A stretch of 64,000 bases of DNA from Alloboseaceae bacterium BT-24-1 (GCA_025846845.1 JAOYTL010000012.1:124001-188000); one strand, 5' to 3'; counted from the first letter of the stretch, positions 53,788-63,093 are shown. Numbers and translations are program-made. Notes: generated by a model from the sequence alone, not told the origin.

Positions 53788-53837
53788 CGAGAATCAAGTC
53801 ACAAGGGACAGGGACGCAATAGAGTGCCCACGCCTCC

Positions 53838-56800
53838 TTACGCCGCCTCGGCGAAATGCTCCTTCCCCTCCACCCCATGCTGGCGCAGCGGCTTGTTGCC
53901 CGAGAGCTTGCGCATCAGCACGTAGAAGACCGGCGTCAGGAAGATGCCGAAGGCGGTGACGCCGATCATGCCGGCGAAGACTGCGATGCCCATGGCCTGG
54001 CGCATCTCGGCGCCCGCCCCGGTCGAGAGCACCAGCGGCACCACGCCCATGACGAAGGCGAGCGAGGTCATCAGGATCGGCCGCAGGCGCAGGCGGCTGG
54101 CCTCGATCGCGGCCTCGACCGGCGTCCTGCCCTCGAATTCGAGCTCGCGCGCGAATTCGACGATCAGGATGGCGTTCTTGGCCGATAGTCCGACCAGGAC
54201 GACGAGGCCGATCTGGGTGAAGACGTTGTTGTCGCCACCGCTCCACCAGACGCCGGCCATCGCCGCCATCAGGCCCATCGGGATGATCAGCAGGATCGCC
54301 ACCGGCAGGGTCAGGCTCTCATACTGCGCCGCCAGCACCAGGAAGACGAGCAGGATCGCGACCGGGAAGACGAGCAGCGCGGAGTTGCCGGCCAGGATCT
54401 CCTGATAGGTCAGCTCGGTCCATTCGAAGGCGAAGCCCTTGGGCAGGGTCTCGGCGGCGATGCGTTCGACCGCGTCCTGCGCCTGGCCCGAGGAGAAGCC
54501 CGGGGCCGGGCCGGCATTAATGTCGGCGCTGAGGAAGCCGTTATAGCGCATCGCCCGTTCGGGGCCGGAATCGGTGCGCACGTTGAGCACGGCCGAGAGC
54601 GGCACCATCTCGCCCGAATTCGAGCGGACCTTGAGCTTGCCGATATCCTCCTGATAGGCGCGATAGGGCGCATCAGCCTGGACGCGCACGGTGTAGGTGC
54701 GGCCGAACTTGTTGAAGTCGTTCACATAGGACGAGCCGAGATAGATCTGCAGCGTCTCGAAGACATCGGTGACGGGAACGCCGAGCTGGCGCGCCTTGGT
54801 GCGGTCGATATCGGCATAGAGCTGCGGCACGTTGACCTGGAAGCTCGAGAACATGCCGGCGAGCTCGGGCGCGACGGCCGCCTTGGCCATGAAGGCCTTG
54901 GTCGCCTCGTCGAGCGCCTTGTAGCCGAGGCCGGCGCGGTCCTCGATCTGCAGCTTGAAGCCGCCGATGGTGCCGAGGCCCTGGACGGGCGGCGGCGGGA
55001 ACATCGCGATGAATGCCTCCTTGACGCCGGCGAACTCCTTGTTGAGCTGCATGGCGATGGCGTTGCCCGAGAGCTCGGGCGTCTTGCGCTGGTCGAAGGG
55101 CTTCAGGCCGACGAAGACGATGCCGGCATTGGACGAGTTGGTGAAGCCGTTGATCGACAGGCCCGGGAACGAGATCGCGTTCTCGACGCCGGGATGCTTC
55201 AGCGCGATCGCGTCCATCTTGCGGATGACGTCCTCGGTGCGGTCGAGCGTCGCCGCGTCGGGGAGCTGCGCGAAGCCGACGAGGTACTGCTTGTCCTGGC
55301 CGGGCACGAAGCCTGACGGTACCTTCTGGAAGAGCACGACGGTCAGGCCGACGAGGCCGGCATAGACCACGAGCATCACCGTCTTGCGGCCGAGGATGCG
55401 GGTGACGCCGCCGCCATAGGCCTGCGAGGAGCGGTTGAAGAAGCGGTTGAAGCCGCGGAAGAACCAGCCGAACACGAAGTCCATGCCGCGGGTCAGCGCG
55501 TCCTTGGGAGCATCGTGCCCACGCAGCAGCAATGCGGCGAGCGCCGGCGACAGGGTCAGCGAGTTGATCGCCGAGATCACCGTCGAGATCGCGATGGTGA
55601 GCGCGAACTGCCGGTAGAACTGGCCGGTCAGGCCGCTGATGAAGGCGAGCGGCACGAAGACCGCGACGAGGACGAGCGCGATCGCAATGATCGGGCCGGA
55701 GACCTCGCGCATCGCCTTGTAGGTCGCTTCGCGCGGCGAGAGCCCGTTCTCGATGTTGCGCTCGACATTCTCGACCACGACGATGGCGTCGTCGACGACG
55801 ATGCCGATCGCCAGCACGAGGCCGAACAGCGAGAGCGCGTTGATCGAGAAGCCGAGCAGGTACATCACCGCGAAGGTGCCGACGACCGAGACCGGCACGG
55901 CGACGAGGGGGATGATCGAGGCGCGCCAGGTCTGCAGGAAGACGATGACGACGAGCACGACCAGCGCGATCGCCTCGAGCAGCGTGGTGATCACCGCCTT
56001 GATCGAGGCGCGGACGAACTGGGTGGTGTCGTAGACGATCGAGTAGTCGACGCCCTCAGGCATGTTCTGCTTGATCTCGCGCATCGTCTCCTGGACGCGG
56101 TCGGCGATGGCGATGGCGTTCGAGTTCGGCGCCTGGAAGATCGGCACCGCGACGGCCGACTTGCCGTTGAGCAGCGAGCGCAGCGCGTAGTCGGCGGCGC
56201 CGAGCTCGATGCGGGAGACGTCCTTCAGCCGGACGACCGCGCCGCTCGGGGCGGTCTTGACGATGATCTCGCCGAACTCCTCCTCGCTGGCGAGGCGGCC
56301 CTGCGCGTTCACAGAAAGCTGCAGATCAAGCCCCGGCCCGCTCGGCGAGGCGCCGATGACGCCAGCCGCGGCCTGGACGTTCTGGGCGCGGATCTCGCGG
56401 ACGATGTCGGAGGGCGAGAGGCCGTGCTCGGCGACCTTCTGCGGGTCGAGCCAGACGCGCATCGAATAGTCGCCCGAGCCGAAGAGCTGGACCTGGCCGA
56501 CGCCGTCAATGCGCGCCAGCCGGTCCTTGACGTTGAGGACGGCGTAATTGCGCAGATAGGTCATGTCGTAGCGGCCGTTCGGCGAGGTGATGTGCACCAC
56601 CATCGTCAGGTCCGGCGAGCTCTTGATGGTGGTGACGCCGAGGCGGCGCACCTCCTCCGGCAGGCGGGGTTCCGCCTGCGAGACGCGGTTCTGGACCAGC
56701 TGCTGGGCCTTGTCCGGGTCGGTGCCGAGCTTGAAGGTGACGTTCAGCGTCATCACGCCGTCGGTCGTCGCCTGGCTCGACATGTAGAGCATGCCCTCGA

Positions 56801-57020
56801 CGCCGTTGATCTGCTCCTCGATCGGCGTTGCGACGGTCTCGGCGATGACGCGCGGATTGGCGCCGGGATATTGCGCGCGCACCACCACGGTCGGCGGCAC
56901 GACCTCGGGATATTCCGAGATCGGCAGCGCCCGCAGCGCCAGCAGGCCGGCGAGGAAGATCAGGACGGAGAGGACGCCGGCGAAGATCGGCCGGTCGATG
57001 AAGAACTTCGAGAGGTTCAT
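53838..57020 (-). CDS. RND multidrug efflux permease (HAE1/AcrB-MexF type)
   Basis: A 1060-residue inner-membrane proton/drug antiporter with twelve helices and two large periplasmic loops. The N-terminus MNLSKFFIDRPIFAGVLSV and EYPEVVPPTVVV are typical, and the proton-relay aspartates lie in GIVVDDAIVVVENVER of helix 4. A second-half motif is QIGLVVLVGLSAKNAILIVEFA. It exports hydrophobic compounds with the adaptor encoded just upstream. No outer-membrane channel gene follows, so a shared TolC-like protein is likely. Confidence 0.96.
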   Translation of the reverse strand: MNLSKFFIDRPIFAGVLSVLIFLAGLLALRALPISEYPEVVPPTVVVRAQYPGANPRVIAETVATPIEEQINGVEGMLYMSSQATTDGVMTLNVTFKLGTDPDKAQQLVQNRVSQAEPRLPEEVRRLGVTTIKSSPDLTMVVHITSPNGRYDMTYLRNYAVLNVKDRLARIDGVGQVQLFGSGDYSMRVWLDPQKVAEHGLSPSDIVREIRAQNVQAAAGVIGASPSGPGLDLQLSVNAQGRLASEEEFGEIIVKTAPSGAVVRLKDVSRIELGAADYALRSLLNGKSAVAVPIFQAPNSNAIAIADRVQETMREIKQNMPEGVDYSIVYDTTQFVRASIKAVITTLLEAIALVVLVVIVFLQTWRASIIPLVAVPVSVVGTFAVMYLLGFSINALSLFGLVLAIGIVVDDAIVVVENVERNIENGLSPREATYKAMREVSGPIIAIALVLVAVFVPLAFISGLTGQFYRQFALTIAISTVISAINSLTLSPALAALLLRGHDAPKDALTRGMDFVFGWFFRGFNRFFNRSSQAYGGGVTRILGRKTVMLVVYAGLVGLTVVLFQKVPSGFVPGQDKQYLVGFAQLPDAATLDRTEDVIRKMDAIALKHPGVENAISFPGLSINGFTNSSNAGIVFVGLKPFDQRKTPELSGNAIAMQLNKEFAGVKEAFIAMFPPPPVQGLGTIGGFKLQIEDRAGLGYKALDEATKAFMAKAAVAPELAGMFSSFQVNVPQLYADIDRTKARQLGVPVTDVFETLQIYLGSSYVNDFNKFGRTYTVRVQADAPYRAYQEDIGKLKVRSNSGEMVPLSAVLNVRTDSGPERAMRYNGFLSADINAGPAPGFSSGQAQDAVERIAAETLPKGFAFEWTELTYQEILAGNSALLVFPVAILLVFLVLAAQYESLTLPVAILLIIPMGLMAAMAGVWWSGGDNNVFTQIGLVVLVGLSAKNAILIVEFARELEFEGRTPVEAAIEASRLRLRPILMTSLAFVMGVVPLVLSTGAGAEMRQAMGIAVFAGMIGVTAFGIFLTPVFYVLMRKLSGNKPLRQHGVEGKEHFAEAA

Positions 57021-57047
57021 TTGGGTGCCCCTTCAAGGCGGCGGCCC

Positions 57048-57072
57048 CGCCGGTCCCGAAGCGACCGGCGGA
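57048..57072 (-). other. Hairpin between adaptor and permease genes
   Basis: CCGCCGGTC and GACCGGCGG pair perfectly over 9 bp around a 7-base loop. It sits in the 80-bp gap inside the efflux operon. It could adjust relative expression or mRNA stability of the two genes. Confidence 0.45.
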
Positions 57073-57100
57073 GCGATAGAACTGGGAAAGGCTGGCGCGC

Positions 57101-58318
57101 TCAGCGCTGCGCAAGCTCGGTCGTGGACTTCTTCAGCTCGGAGCGCTCGGCCATCGGCACCTGCTCGGGCGCGACGGTGGCGCCCGGGCGGATGCGCTGC
57201 AGGCCGTTGACGACGATCTGCTCGCCGGCCTCCAGACCGCTGGTGACGATGCGCAGACCTTCGGCAGCCGTCCCGAGCGTGACCTCGCGCCACTGCGCCT
57301 TGTGGTCCTTGCCGACGACGAAGACGAACTTCTTGTTCTGGTCGGTGCCGACGGCGCGCTCGTTGATGACCAGCGCCGGCTCGGACTTCGCCTGGCCCAT
57401 GCGCAGGCGCACGAACTGGCCCGGCATCAGCGCGCCGTCCTTGTTGTCGAAGATCGCGCGGACGCGGACCGTGCCGGTCGCGGCGTCGATGCCGTTGTCG
57501 ACGAAGTTGAGATGGCCGGAGACCGGAGCCGCCTCGTTCGTCGCGGTCGTCATCTGCACCGGGATGCGCTTCAGGTCGCGCGGCTTGCCAGGCTCGGCCG
57601 GCAGGGTCGCCAGCGCCTTGAGCAGCGAGCCCTCGTCGGCGTTGAAGCCGGCATAGACCGGATCGACCGAGACCAGTGTCGTCAGCAGCGGCGCATTGGC
57701 GCCGGCGGCGACCAGGTTGCCGACGGTGACCTCGAGCCGGCCGATGCGGCCGCCGATCGGGGCGCGGATCTGGGTGTAGTCGAGATTGAGCCTCGCCGAC
57801 TGCAGGGCGGCACGGATCGCACGCTCGTTGGCCTGCGCCTCGCGTAGCGCATTCAGTCTGGTGTCGAGATCGCGCTGCGAGACGTTCTGCGTCGACATCA
57901 GCTTCTGGCCGCGCTCATGCTCGCCCGCGGCGAGCGCAACGCGCGCCTCGGCGGCGAGCAATTGCGCCTGGGCGCGCTCGAACTCGGCCTGGTAGGGCGC
58001 CTGGTCGATGCTGACGAGCAGGTCGCCCTGCTTGACCAGCGCGCCTTGCGAAAAGTGCACCTGCTCGACCACGCCGGAGACGCGCGAGCGGATCTCGACG
58101 CGCTCGATCGCCTCGAGCCGGCCGGAGAACTCGGCCCAGGCGACCAGCGCGCGCTGCTCGACCAGCGCGACGGATACCGGAGTGGCCGGCGGTGCGGCGG
58201 GGGCAGTGTCGCCCTGCGCCTTGCCCGAGCCATTGACGGCGACGGCCAGGGCCGCGAGCGAGACGCCGGCGGCGAGAGTGACGCCCAACAGGACGTGACG
58301 GATCGTTCCCTGAATCAT
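57101..58318 (-). CDS. RND efflux periplasmic adaptor (membrane fusion protein)
   Basis: A 405-residue AcrA/MexE-type adaptor. An N-terminal hydrophobic segment (about residues 8-28) anchors or exports it. Lipoyl-like halves are VEIRSRVSGVVEQVHF and YTQIRAPIGGRIGRLEVTVG, joined by a coiled-coil hairpin (about residues 110-175). The barrel and membrane-proximal parts follow, with ALVINERAVG. It bridges the permease and the outer-membrane channel. It is transcribed with the permease. Confidence 0.95.
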   Translation of the reverse strand: MIQGTIRHVLLGVTLAAGVSLAALAVAVNGSGKAQGDTAPAAPPATPVSVALVEQRALVAWAEFSGRLEAIERVEIRSRVSGVVEQVHFSQGALVKQGDLLVSIDQAPYQAEFERAQAQLLAAEARVALAAGEHERGQKLMSTQNVSQRDLDTRLNALREAQANERAIRAALQSARLNLDYTQIRAPIGGRIGRLEVTVGNLVAAGANAPLLTTLVSVDPVYAGFNADEGSLLKALATLPAEPGKPRDLKRIPVQMTTATNEAAPVSGHLNFVDNGIDAATGTVRVRAIFDNKDGALMPGQFVRLRMGQAKSEPALVINERAVGTDQNKKFVFVVGKDHKAQWREVTLGTAAEGLRIVTSGLEAGEQIVVNGLQRIRPGATVAPEQVPMAERSELKKSTTELAQR

Positions 58319-58383
58319 GGGTTCATTCCTTGCTCAGAAGAGAAAAGTCGAAAGGCGGGGCGGCAGCAGCGCGAGAGCCGGAT

Positions 58384-58476
58384 CCGATCAGATTGGCTCA
58401 ATCTGATCGGTGAATCCGTCTCTCACTTTGAGTTAGAGACCGTTTCTCCGATCAGCTTGCGGTGCAAGCTGATCGG
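58384..58476. repeat. Three consecutive hairpins at the end of the hydrolase-like gene
   Basis: CCGATCAGATTG-GCT-CAATCTGATCGG (58384-58410, 12-bp stem), GTCTCT...AGAGAC (58418-58440, with an inner ACT/AGT pair) and CCGATCAGCTTGC-GGT-GCAAGCTGATCGG (58448-58476, 13-bp stem). The first and third share the CCGATCAG arm. The hydrolase-like gene ends inside it, at 58433, so its last dozen codons are repeat-encoded. Confidence 0.8.
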
Positions 58477-59320
58477 AACGGGCTCCAGGCGGAGCGGTCG
58501 CGGTGAAGAACTCGCTGATGTGATGACAGGCCGCGCACAGGCAGGAGCCGTCACACGGACCTTCGGCGAAGGCGTCCGGCCAGCGGCTCGGCGCGCCGAC
58601 GACGCGGATGGTGGTGTCGACGCCGGCCGCCTTCAGCCGGCCGGCATAATTGATGCTCTCGTCACGCAGCAGATCGTCTTCGGCCGTGACGATCAGTGCC
58701 GGGGCAAGGCCGGAGAGCCGCGCGGCATTGACCGGCGTGGCGTAAGGGTGCGCCGCCTTCTCCGGCGAGCCGAGATAGGCGTGCCAGCCATCGGCCCAGC
58801 GGCAGCCGACTGGTCCTGCCGCGGCGTTCCTGAAGGAATAGGTGCCGAGGCAGGCGTCGAGCATCGGCGAGAACAGGATCTGGCCGGCGAGCGCCGGGCC
58901 GTGCCGGTCGCGCGCCATCATGGCGAGTGCTGCGGCAAGGTTGCCGCCGGCCTCCTCGCCCGCCACATAGAGCGGTGCGTGCTTGCCGACCCAGCGCGCC
59001 CTGTCGCGGGCGATCTTTTCCAGCGCCGCATAGCTCGCTTCGAGCGCCTGCGGGAAGGGATTGGCCGGGGCGAGCGGATAAGGCAGCGAGATCACAATCG
59101 CGCCGGCCTCGGCCAGCGTGGTCGCGACAGCTTCGCCGGAAGCAAGAGTGCCGCTGTCGAAGGTGCCGCCATGCAGATGGACGACGAGGCCGGCCTCGTC
59201 GGGCACCGCCGCGGGTGCATAGAGTCGGCCCGCGAGCTTCTCACGCCCGGCCTGCACGCTCTGCTCGCGCCAGAAGACGGCGCGGCGATAGCGACTTTCG
59301 GGGATGGAGGGAGCGAGCAT
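58433..59320 (-). CDS. Alpha/beta hydrolase-fold protein of the HSL family, catalytic triad lost
   Basis: A 295-residue protein with the hormone-sensitive-lipase plan: HLHGG oxyanion motif (residues 48-52) and Asp in VTAEDDLLRDES. The usual GDSAGG nucleophile elbow reads GEEAGG (121-126), so Glu123 replaces the catalytic Ser. The usual catalytic His region reads APSRWPDAFAEG, with no His. A Cys-rich stretch CDGSCLCAACHH follows (256-267). It precedes the efflux genes on the same strand and is divergent from lysR. A binding or regulatory role is more likely than hydrolysis. Confidence 0.82.
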   Translation of the reverse strand: MLAPSIPESRYRRAVFWREQSVQAGREKLAGRLYAPAAVPDEAGLVVHLHGGTFDSGTLASGEAVATTLAEAGAIVISLPYPLAPANPFPQALEASYAALEKIARDRARWVGKHAPLYVAGEEAGGNLAAALAMMARDRHGPALAGQILFSPMLDACLGTYSFRNAAAGPVGCRWADGWHAYLGSPEKAAHPYATPVNAARLSGLAPALIVTAEDDLLRDESINYAGRLKAAGVDTTIRVVGAPSRWPDAFAEGPCDGSCLCAACHHISEFFTATAPPGARSDQLAPQADRRNGL

Positions 59321-59402
59321 GACGGTGGCGGCTGACGATTGTTGCGGTGCGTCATGATTTAGGTGATGCTGTTCCCTTAATAAACTGCCGATCTGCTCCT
59401 AC

Positions 59403-59424
59403 ATTATTTCTGTACGGAAACAAT
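59403..59424. promoter_or_regulatory. Candidate LysR operator between divergent genes
   Basis: ATTATTTC-TGTACG-GAAACAAT is a palindrome with one mismatch, 23 bases before the lysR ATG and AT-rich against its surroundings. LysR regulators bind interrupted palindromes with T-N11-A spacing upstream of divergent targets, which suits this site. Confidence 0.55.
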
Positions 59425-59447
59425 CGCCGGACCGCCCGAGGATTGCG

Positions 59448-60395
59448 ATGGACCAGCTCACTGCCATGCGCGCCTTCGTGCGCGTCGTCGAAGTCGGCAC
59501 CTTCACCCGCGCGGCGCAGCTGCTCGACCTGCCCAAGCCGACCGTGACCAAACTGATCCAGCAGCTCGAAGGGCATTTGCGAGCGCAGCTGCTCAACCGC
59601 ACGACGCGGCGCGTCACCGTGACCATGGACGGCGCCGCCTATTACGAGCGGGCGCTGCGCGTCCTCGGCGAGATCGACGAACTCGACCAGAGCATGACTT
59701 CTTCGCAGGCGCGGCCGAGCGGGCGCCTGCGCATCGATGTCAGCGTGCCGCTCGCAACCGACATCATCCTGCCGGCGCTGCCGCAATTCCTGGCGCGCTA
59801 TCCCGAGATCCAGGTCGATATGGGCCTGTCCGACCGGCCCGCCGACCTGGTCGGCGAGAATCTCGACCTTGCCGTGCGCGCCGGCGCGATCGACGACCAG
59901 AGCCTGATCGCGCGCCGCATCGGCCAGATGATGCTGATCACCTGCGCAACGCCGGACTATCTGGCCAGGTACGGCACGCCGCGGCATCCGCGGGACCTGG
60001 AGAATGGCCACCTCGCCGTCGGCTATCGCCGGGCCGGTACCAGCCGCATCCTGCCCTTCACCTTCGCCGGCACCAGCGAGACCATCGAGATCCACGGCAA
60101 CTATGTCATCTCGCTGAACGAGGGCACCGGCTATCTCGCCGCCGGGCTCGCGGGGATGGGCGTCATGCAGGTGCCGACCTTCATGGCGCAGGCGCACATC
60201 GCCGCCGGACGGCTCGTGCCGATCCTGACCGACTGGTGCACCGCCCCGAAGCCGCTGCACATCATCTATCCGCCGAACCGACACCTCTCGAACAAGGTGC
60301 GTGTCTTCGTCGACTGGCTGGCGGAGATCTTTGCCGCGAACGACCTGCTCCAGCGCAAGCCGGACCTGCCCATCGCTCACGACGTTGCGGCATGA
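59448..60395 (+). CDS. LysR-family transcriptional regulator
   Basis: A 315-residue regulator. The winged helix-turn-helix is MDQLTAMRAFVRVVEVGTF with FTRAAQLLDLPKPTVTKLIQQLE. The periplasmic-binding-like effector domain begins near residue 90 (GRLRIDVSVPLATDIILPAL). It is divergent from the hydrolase-like/RND operon with a palindrome between, so it probably controls that efflux system in response to an unknown ligand. Confidence 0.94.
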   Translation: MDQLTAMRAFVRVVEVGTFTRAAQLLDLPKPTVTKLIQQLEGHLRAQLLNRTTRRVTVTMDGAAYYERALRVLGEIDELDQSMTSSQARPSGRLRIDVSVPLATDIILPALPQFLARYPEIQVDMGLSDRPADLVGENLDLAVRAGAIDDQSLIARRIGQMMLITCATPDYLARYGTPRHPRDLENGHLAVGYRRAGTSRILPFTFAGTSETIEIHGNYVISLNEGTGYLAAGLAGMGVMQVPTFMAQAHIAAGRLVPILTDWCTAPKPLHIIYPPNRHLSNKVRVFVDWLAEIFAANDLLQRKPDLPIAHDVAA

Positions 60396-60484
60396 GCCGG
60401 GCGCGGGGTTTCTTCGGCTCCGGAATGCGCTAACCAGATGGGCCGGCTTTCGCCGTATGCCCGTCCACCAGCCAGGTCCGTCCG

Positions 60485-61774
60485 ATGTCCCGCAGCGTCC
60501 GCGACAAGCTCGAAGCCAACCTCGCCCGCATCGGCGACGGCGCCCCGGTGTTCACCAAGCTCCTGCTCGACACGGCGCGCGCCGAGGCCGACGCCGCCGA
60601 CCGCCGCCGCGAGGCCGGGCTGCAGCTGAGTGCGATCGACGGCACGATCGTCTCGGTCAAGGACCTGCTCGACGTGAAGGGTGTGACGACCTGGGCCGGC
60701 TCCAGCGCGCTCACGGGCGCAGCTCCGGCGGCTCAGGACGCGCCTTCGGTGGCGCGGCTGCGCCGGGCCGGCGCGGTGATCATCGGCAAGACCAACATGA
60801 CCGAATTCGCCTTCTCCGGCATCGGTCTCAACGCCACCTTCGGCACGCCGGGCAGCGCGCCCGACAAGGCGCGCATCCCCGGCGGCTCCTCCTCCGGCGC
60901 GGCGGTCTCGGTCGCGGAAGGCACATCCGAGTTGACCGTCGGCACCGATACCGGCGGCTCCTGCCGCATCCCCGCCGCCTTCAACGGCATCACCGGGATG
61001 AAGCCGACGCACAAGACGGTTCCCGACGAGGGCTGCTTTCCGCTGGCGCCGAGCCTCGATTCGATCGGCCCGCTGGCGAAGGACGTCGCCGGGTGCGCCC
61101 GCTTGCTGTCGGTGCTGGCCGACCGGCCCTTCGCGCTCGAAGACGGCATCTCCCCCGGCCGTATCCGCCTCGGCGTGGCGCGCGGAGGCTTCCTGGCCGA
61201 AGCCGACCCTTCCGTCGCAAGGGCTTATGAGGCGGCGATCGAGCGCGTGACGCGGCTTGGCATCGCGGTCGAGCCGGTCGATTTCGACGGGCTCTACAAG
61301 GAGATGTTCGCGATCGGCCCGGTGCCGCTCGTCACGGTCGAGGCTTCCGCGGTGCATCGCGACCTGATGGCCAGCAAGGGCGACGCCTATGACCGGCGCG
61401 TCGCGGCGCGCATCGCCATCGGCGTGCCCTGCAAGGCAGCCGACTACATCATCGCGATGGAGAGGCGCCGGGCGCTGATCGCCCGACTCGCCGCCCAGCT
61501 CGACGGGCTCGACGGTTTCCTCGCGCCGACCGTGCCGATCGAGGCGCCGACGATCGCCGCGATGGAGGCTGACGACGAAGCCTTCCACACAGCCAACCGC
61601 CTGATCCTGCGCAATCCCGCCTTCGGCAACCTCTTCGACCTGTGCTCGATCTCGCTGCCGATGCCGCTCGGCGACAAGCTGTCGGGCGGGCTGATGCTGA
61701 GCGCCGTCGCCGGGCGCGACCGGCAGTTGCTCAACCTAGCCAAGCTGATCGAGCCGGCCGCAGCGGGGCACTGA
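60485..61774 (+). CDS. Amidase signature family enzyme
   Basis: A 429-residue amidase. The Ser-cisSer-Lys triad is in place: Lys in GTIVSVKDLLD, cis-Ser in IPGGSSSGAAVSVAEG and the nucleophile Ser in DTGGSCRIPAAFNGITGMKPT. It resembles GatA-like amidases and allophanate/indoleacetamide hydrolases, but no gatB or gatC is adjacent. It is shorter than GatA (about 490). The substrate is unassigned. An upstream lysR gene runs in the same direction. Confidence 0.92.
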   Translation: MSRSVRDKLEANLARIGDGAPVFTKLLLDTARAEADAADRRREAGLQLSAIDGTIVSVKDLLDVKGVTTWAGSSALTGAAPAAQDAPSVARLRRAGAVIIGKTNMTEFAFSGIGLNATFGTPGSAPDKARIPGGSSSGAAVSVAEGTSELTVGTDTGGSCRIPAAFNGITGMKPTHKTVPDEGCFPLAPSLDSIGPLAKDVAGCARLLSVLADRPFALEDGISPGRIRLGVARGGFLAEADPSVARAYEAAIERVTRLGIAVEPVDFDGLYKEMFAIGPVPLVTVEASAVHRDLMASKGDAYDRRVAARIAIGVPCKAADYIIAMERRRALIARLAAQLDGLDGFLAPTVPIEAPTIAAMEADDEAFHTANRLILRNPAFGNLFDLCSISLPMPLGDKLSGGLMLSAVAGRDRQLLNLAKLIEPAAAGH

Positions 61775-61986
61775 GCCCGCTCGGCTTGACAAGCTCTCCC
61801 GATGCAGGCCCTTCACCGACCATGATCGCACGCAGCCTTCACGGATCGCTCCCCGCCGCCCTTGCGGCCGCGGGCGGTTGCGCGCGCCTGACCGGACGAG
61901 GTTGACGGCAGCGCGTCGCGCGCCTCCCTCTCCGCCCCAAAACTCAGTCCTGATCGAAGGGCCGCTCTCGCCGGCGGCGTCATGCC

Positions 61987-62850
61987 ATGCTCGACCGCAC
62001 CAGCGTGCTCACCCTCTCCTGTCCCGACCGCCCGGGCATCGTCGCCGCCGTCTCGACCCTGCTGTTCGAGGCCGGCTGCAACATCCTCGACGCCCAGCAA
62101 TATGACGACACCGAAACCGGCCGCTTCTTCATGCGCGTCGTCTTCGTCCGCCTCGACGGCGCGCAGCCGCAGGAGGCCATCGCCGCCGCGATCGAAGCGC
62201 TCGCCCAGCGCTTCGCCATGACGATCAATCTCAGCGAGCGGGCCAAGAAGAAGCGCGTGCTACTGCTGGTCTCGAAGTTCGACCATTGCCTGGTCGACCT
62301 GATCTATCGCTGGCGCATCGGCGAGTTGCCGATGGAGATCGCGGGAATCGTCTCGAACCATGAGCGTGCCGCGATCGCCTCGACCGATATCGGCGACCTG
62401 CCCTTCCATCATCTGCCGGTGACGCGCCAGACCAAGATGGAGCAGGAGGCCGAGATCTGGCGGATCGTGCAGGAGAGCAAGACCGATCTCGTCGTGCTCG
62501 CCCGCTACATGCAGATCCTGTCGGACGGGCTTTCGGCCAAGCTGGCCGGGCGCTGCATCAACATCCACCACTCGTTCCTGCCGGGCTTCAAGGGCGCCAA
62601 GCCCTATCACCAGGCGCATGAGCGCGGGGTGAAGCTGATCGGCGCGACCGCCCACTACGTCACCCCGGACCTCGACGAAGGGCCGATCATCGAGCAGGAC
62701 GTCGAGCGCATCAGCCATCGCGATACGCCCGACGACCTCGTGCGCAAGGGCCGCGACATCGAGCGGCGCGTGCTGGCCCGGGCGGTCTCGCACCATCTCG
62801 AAGACCGCATCGTGCTCAACGGCAAGAAGACGGTGGTGTTCACAGATTGA
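61987..62850 (+). CDS. purU: Formyltetrahydrofolate deformylase
   Basis: Hydrolyses 10-formyltetrahydrofolate to formate and tetrahydrofolate, balancing one-carbon pools. The 287-residue product has an N-terminal ACT domain (TLSCPDRPGIVAAVSTLLFEAG). The C-terminal formyltransferase domain has the catalytic Asn and His in INIHHSFLPGFKGAKPY and Asp in HYVTPDLDEGPII. The ATG at 61987 has no strong ribosome site. About 210 bases without recognisable features separate it from the amidase gene. Confidence 0.96.
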   Translation: MLDRTSVLTLSCPDRPGIVAAVSTLLFEAGCNILDAQQYDDTETGRFFMRVVFVRLDGAQPQEAIAAAIEALAQRFAMTINLSERAKKKRVLLLVSKFDHCLVDLIYRWRIGELPMEIAGIVSNHERAAIASTDIGDLPFHHLPVTRQTKMEQEAEIWRIVQESKTDLVVLARYMQILSDGLSAKLAGRCINIHHSFLPGFKGAKPYHQAHERGVKLIGATAHYVTPDLDEGPIIEQDVERISHRDTPDDLVRKGRDIERRVLARAVSHHLEDRIVLNGKKTVVFTD

Positions 62851-62854
62851 GGGC

Positions 62855-63080
62855 CGCGACCTGTCCCCTCTCCCCCCTGCGGGAGAGGGTTAGGGTGAGG
62901 GGTCGCGCAACCTTTCCGTCATGCTCGCCCTTGTGGCGAGCGTCCACGTCTTGAGCACCGCATGCGATCAATGAAGAGAAGACGTGGATGGTCGGGACAA
63001 GCCCGACCATGACGGGGATGCGTGGCGCGACCCCTGATCCGTCCCTTCGGGCCACCTTCTCCCGCAAGGGGAGAAGGGAA
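62855..63080. repeat. Composite nested repeat, copy 2 (centre inverted)
   Basis: The outer modules match copy 1 at 47971-48190 in the same orientation: GCGGGAGAGGGTTAGGGTGA on the left and CCACCTTCTCCCGCAAGGGG on the right. The centre runs from GTCATGCTCGCCCTTGTGGC to GGTCGGGACAAGCCCGACCA, which is the reverse complement order of copy 1. It fills the gap between convergent purU and pyrC and may serve as their terminator. Confidence 0.8.
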
Positions 63081-63093
63081 GAACGCGCGAGGC

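Noticed and set aside
55515..57656. Very long plus-strand open frame opposite the RND permease and adaptor genes
   Set aside because: It is antisense to strongly conserved genes and its product is repetitive Arg/Asp/His-rich sequence, typical of GC-rich shadow frames.
58520..58534. CAACH in the hydrolase-like protein as a c-type heme motif
   Set aside because: The protein has no signal peptide and CxxCH can arise by chance in a Cys-rich tail; metal binding is kept only as a possibility.
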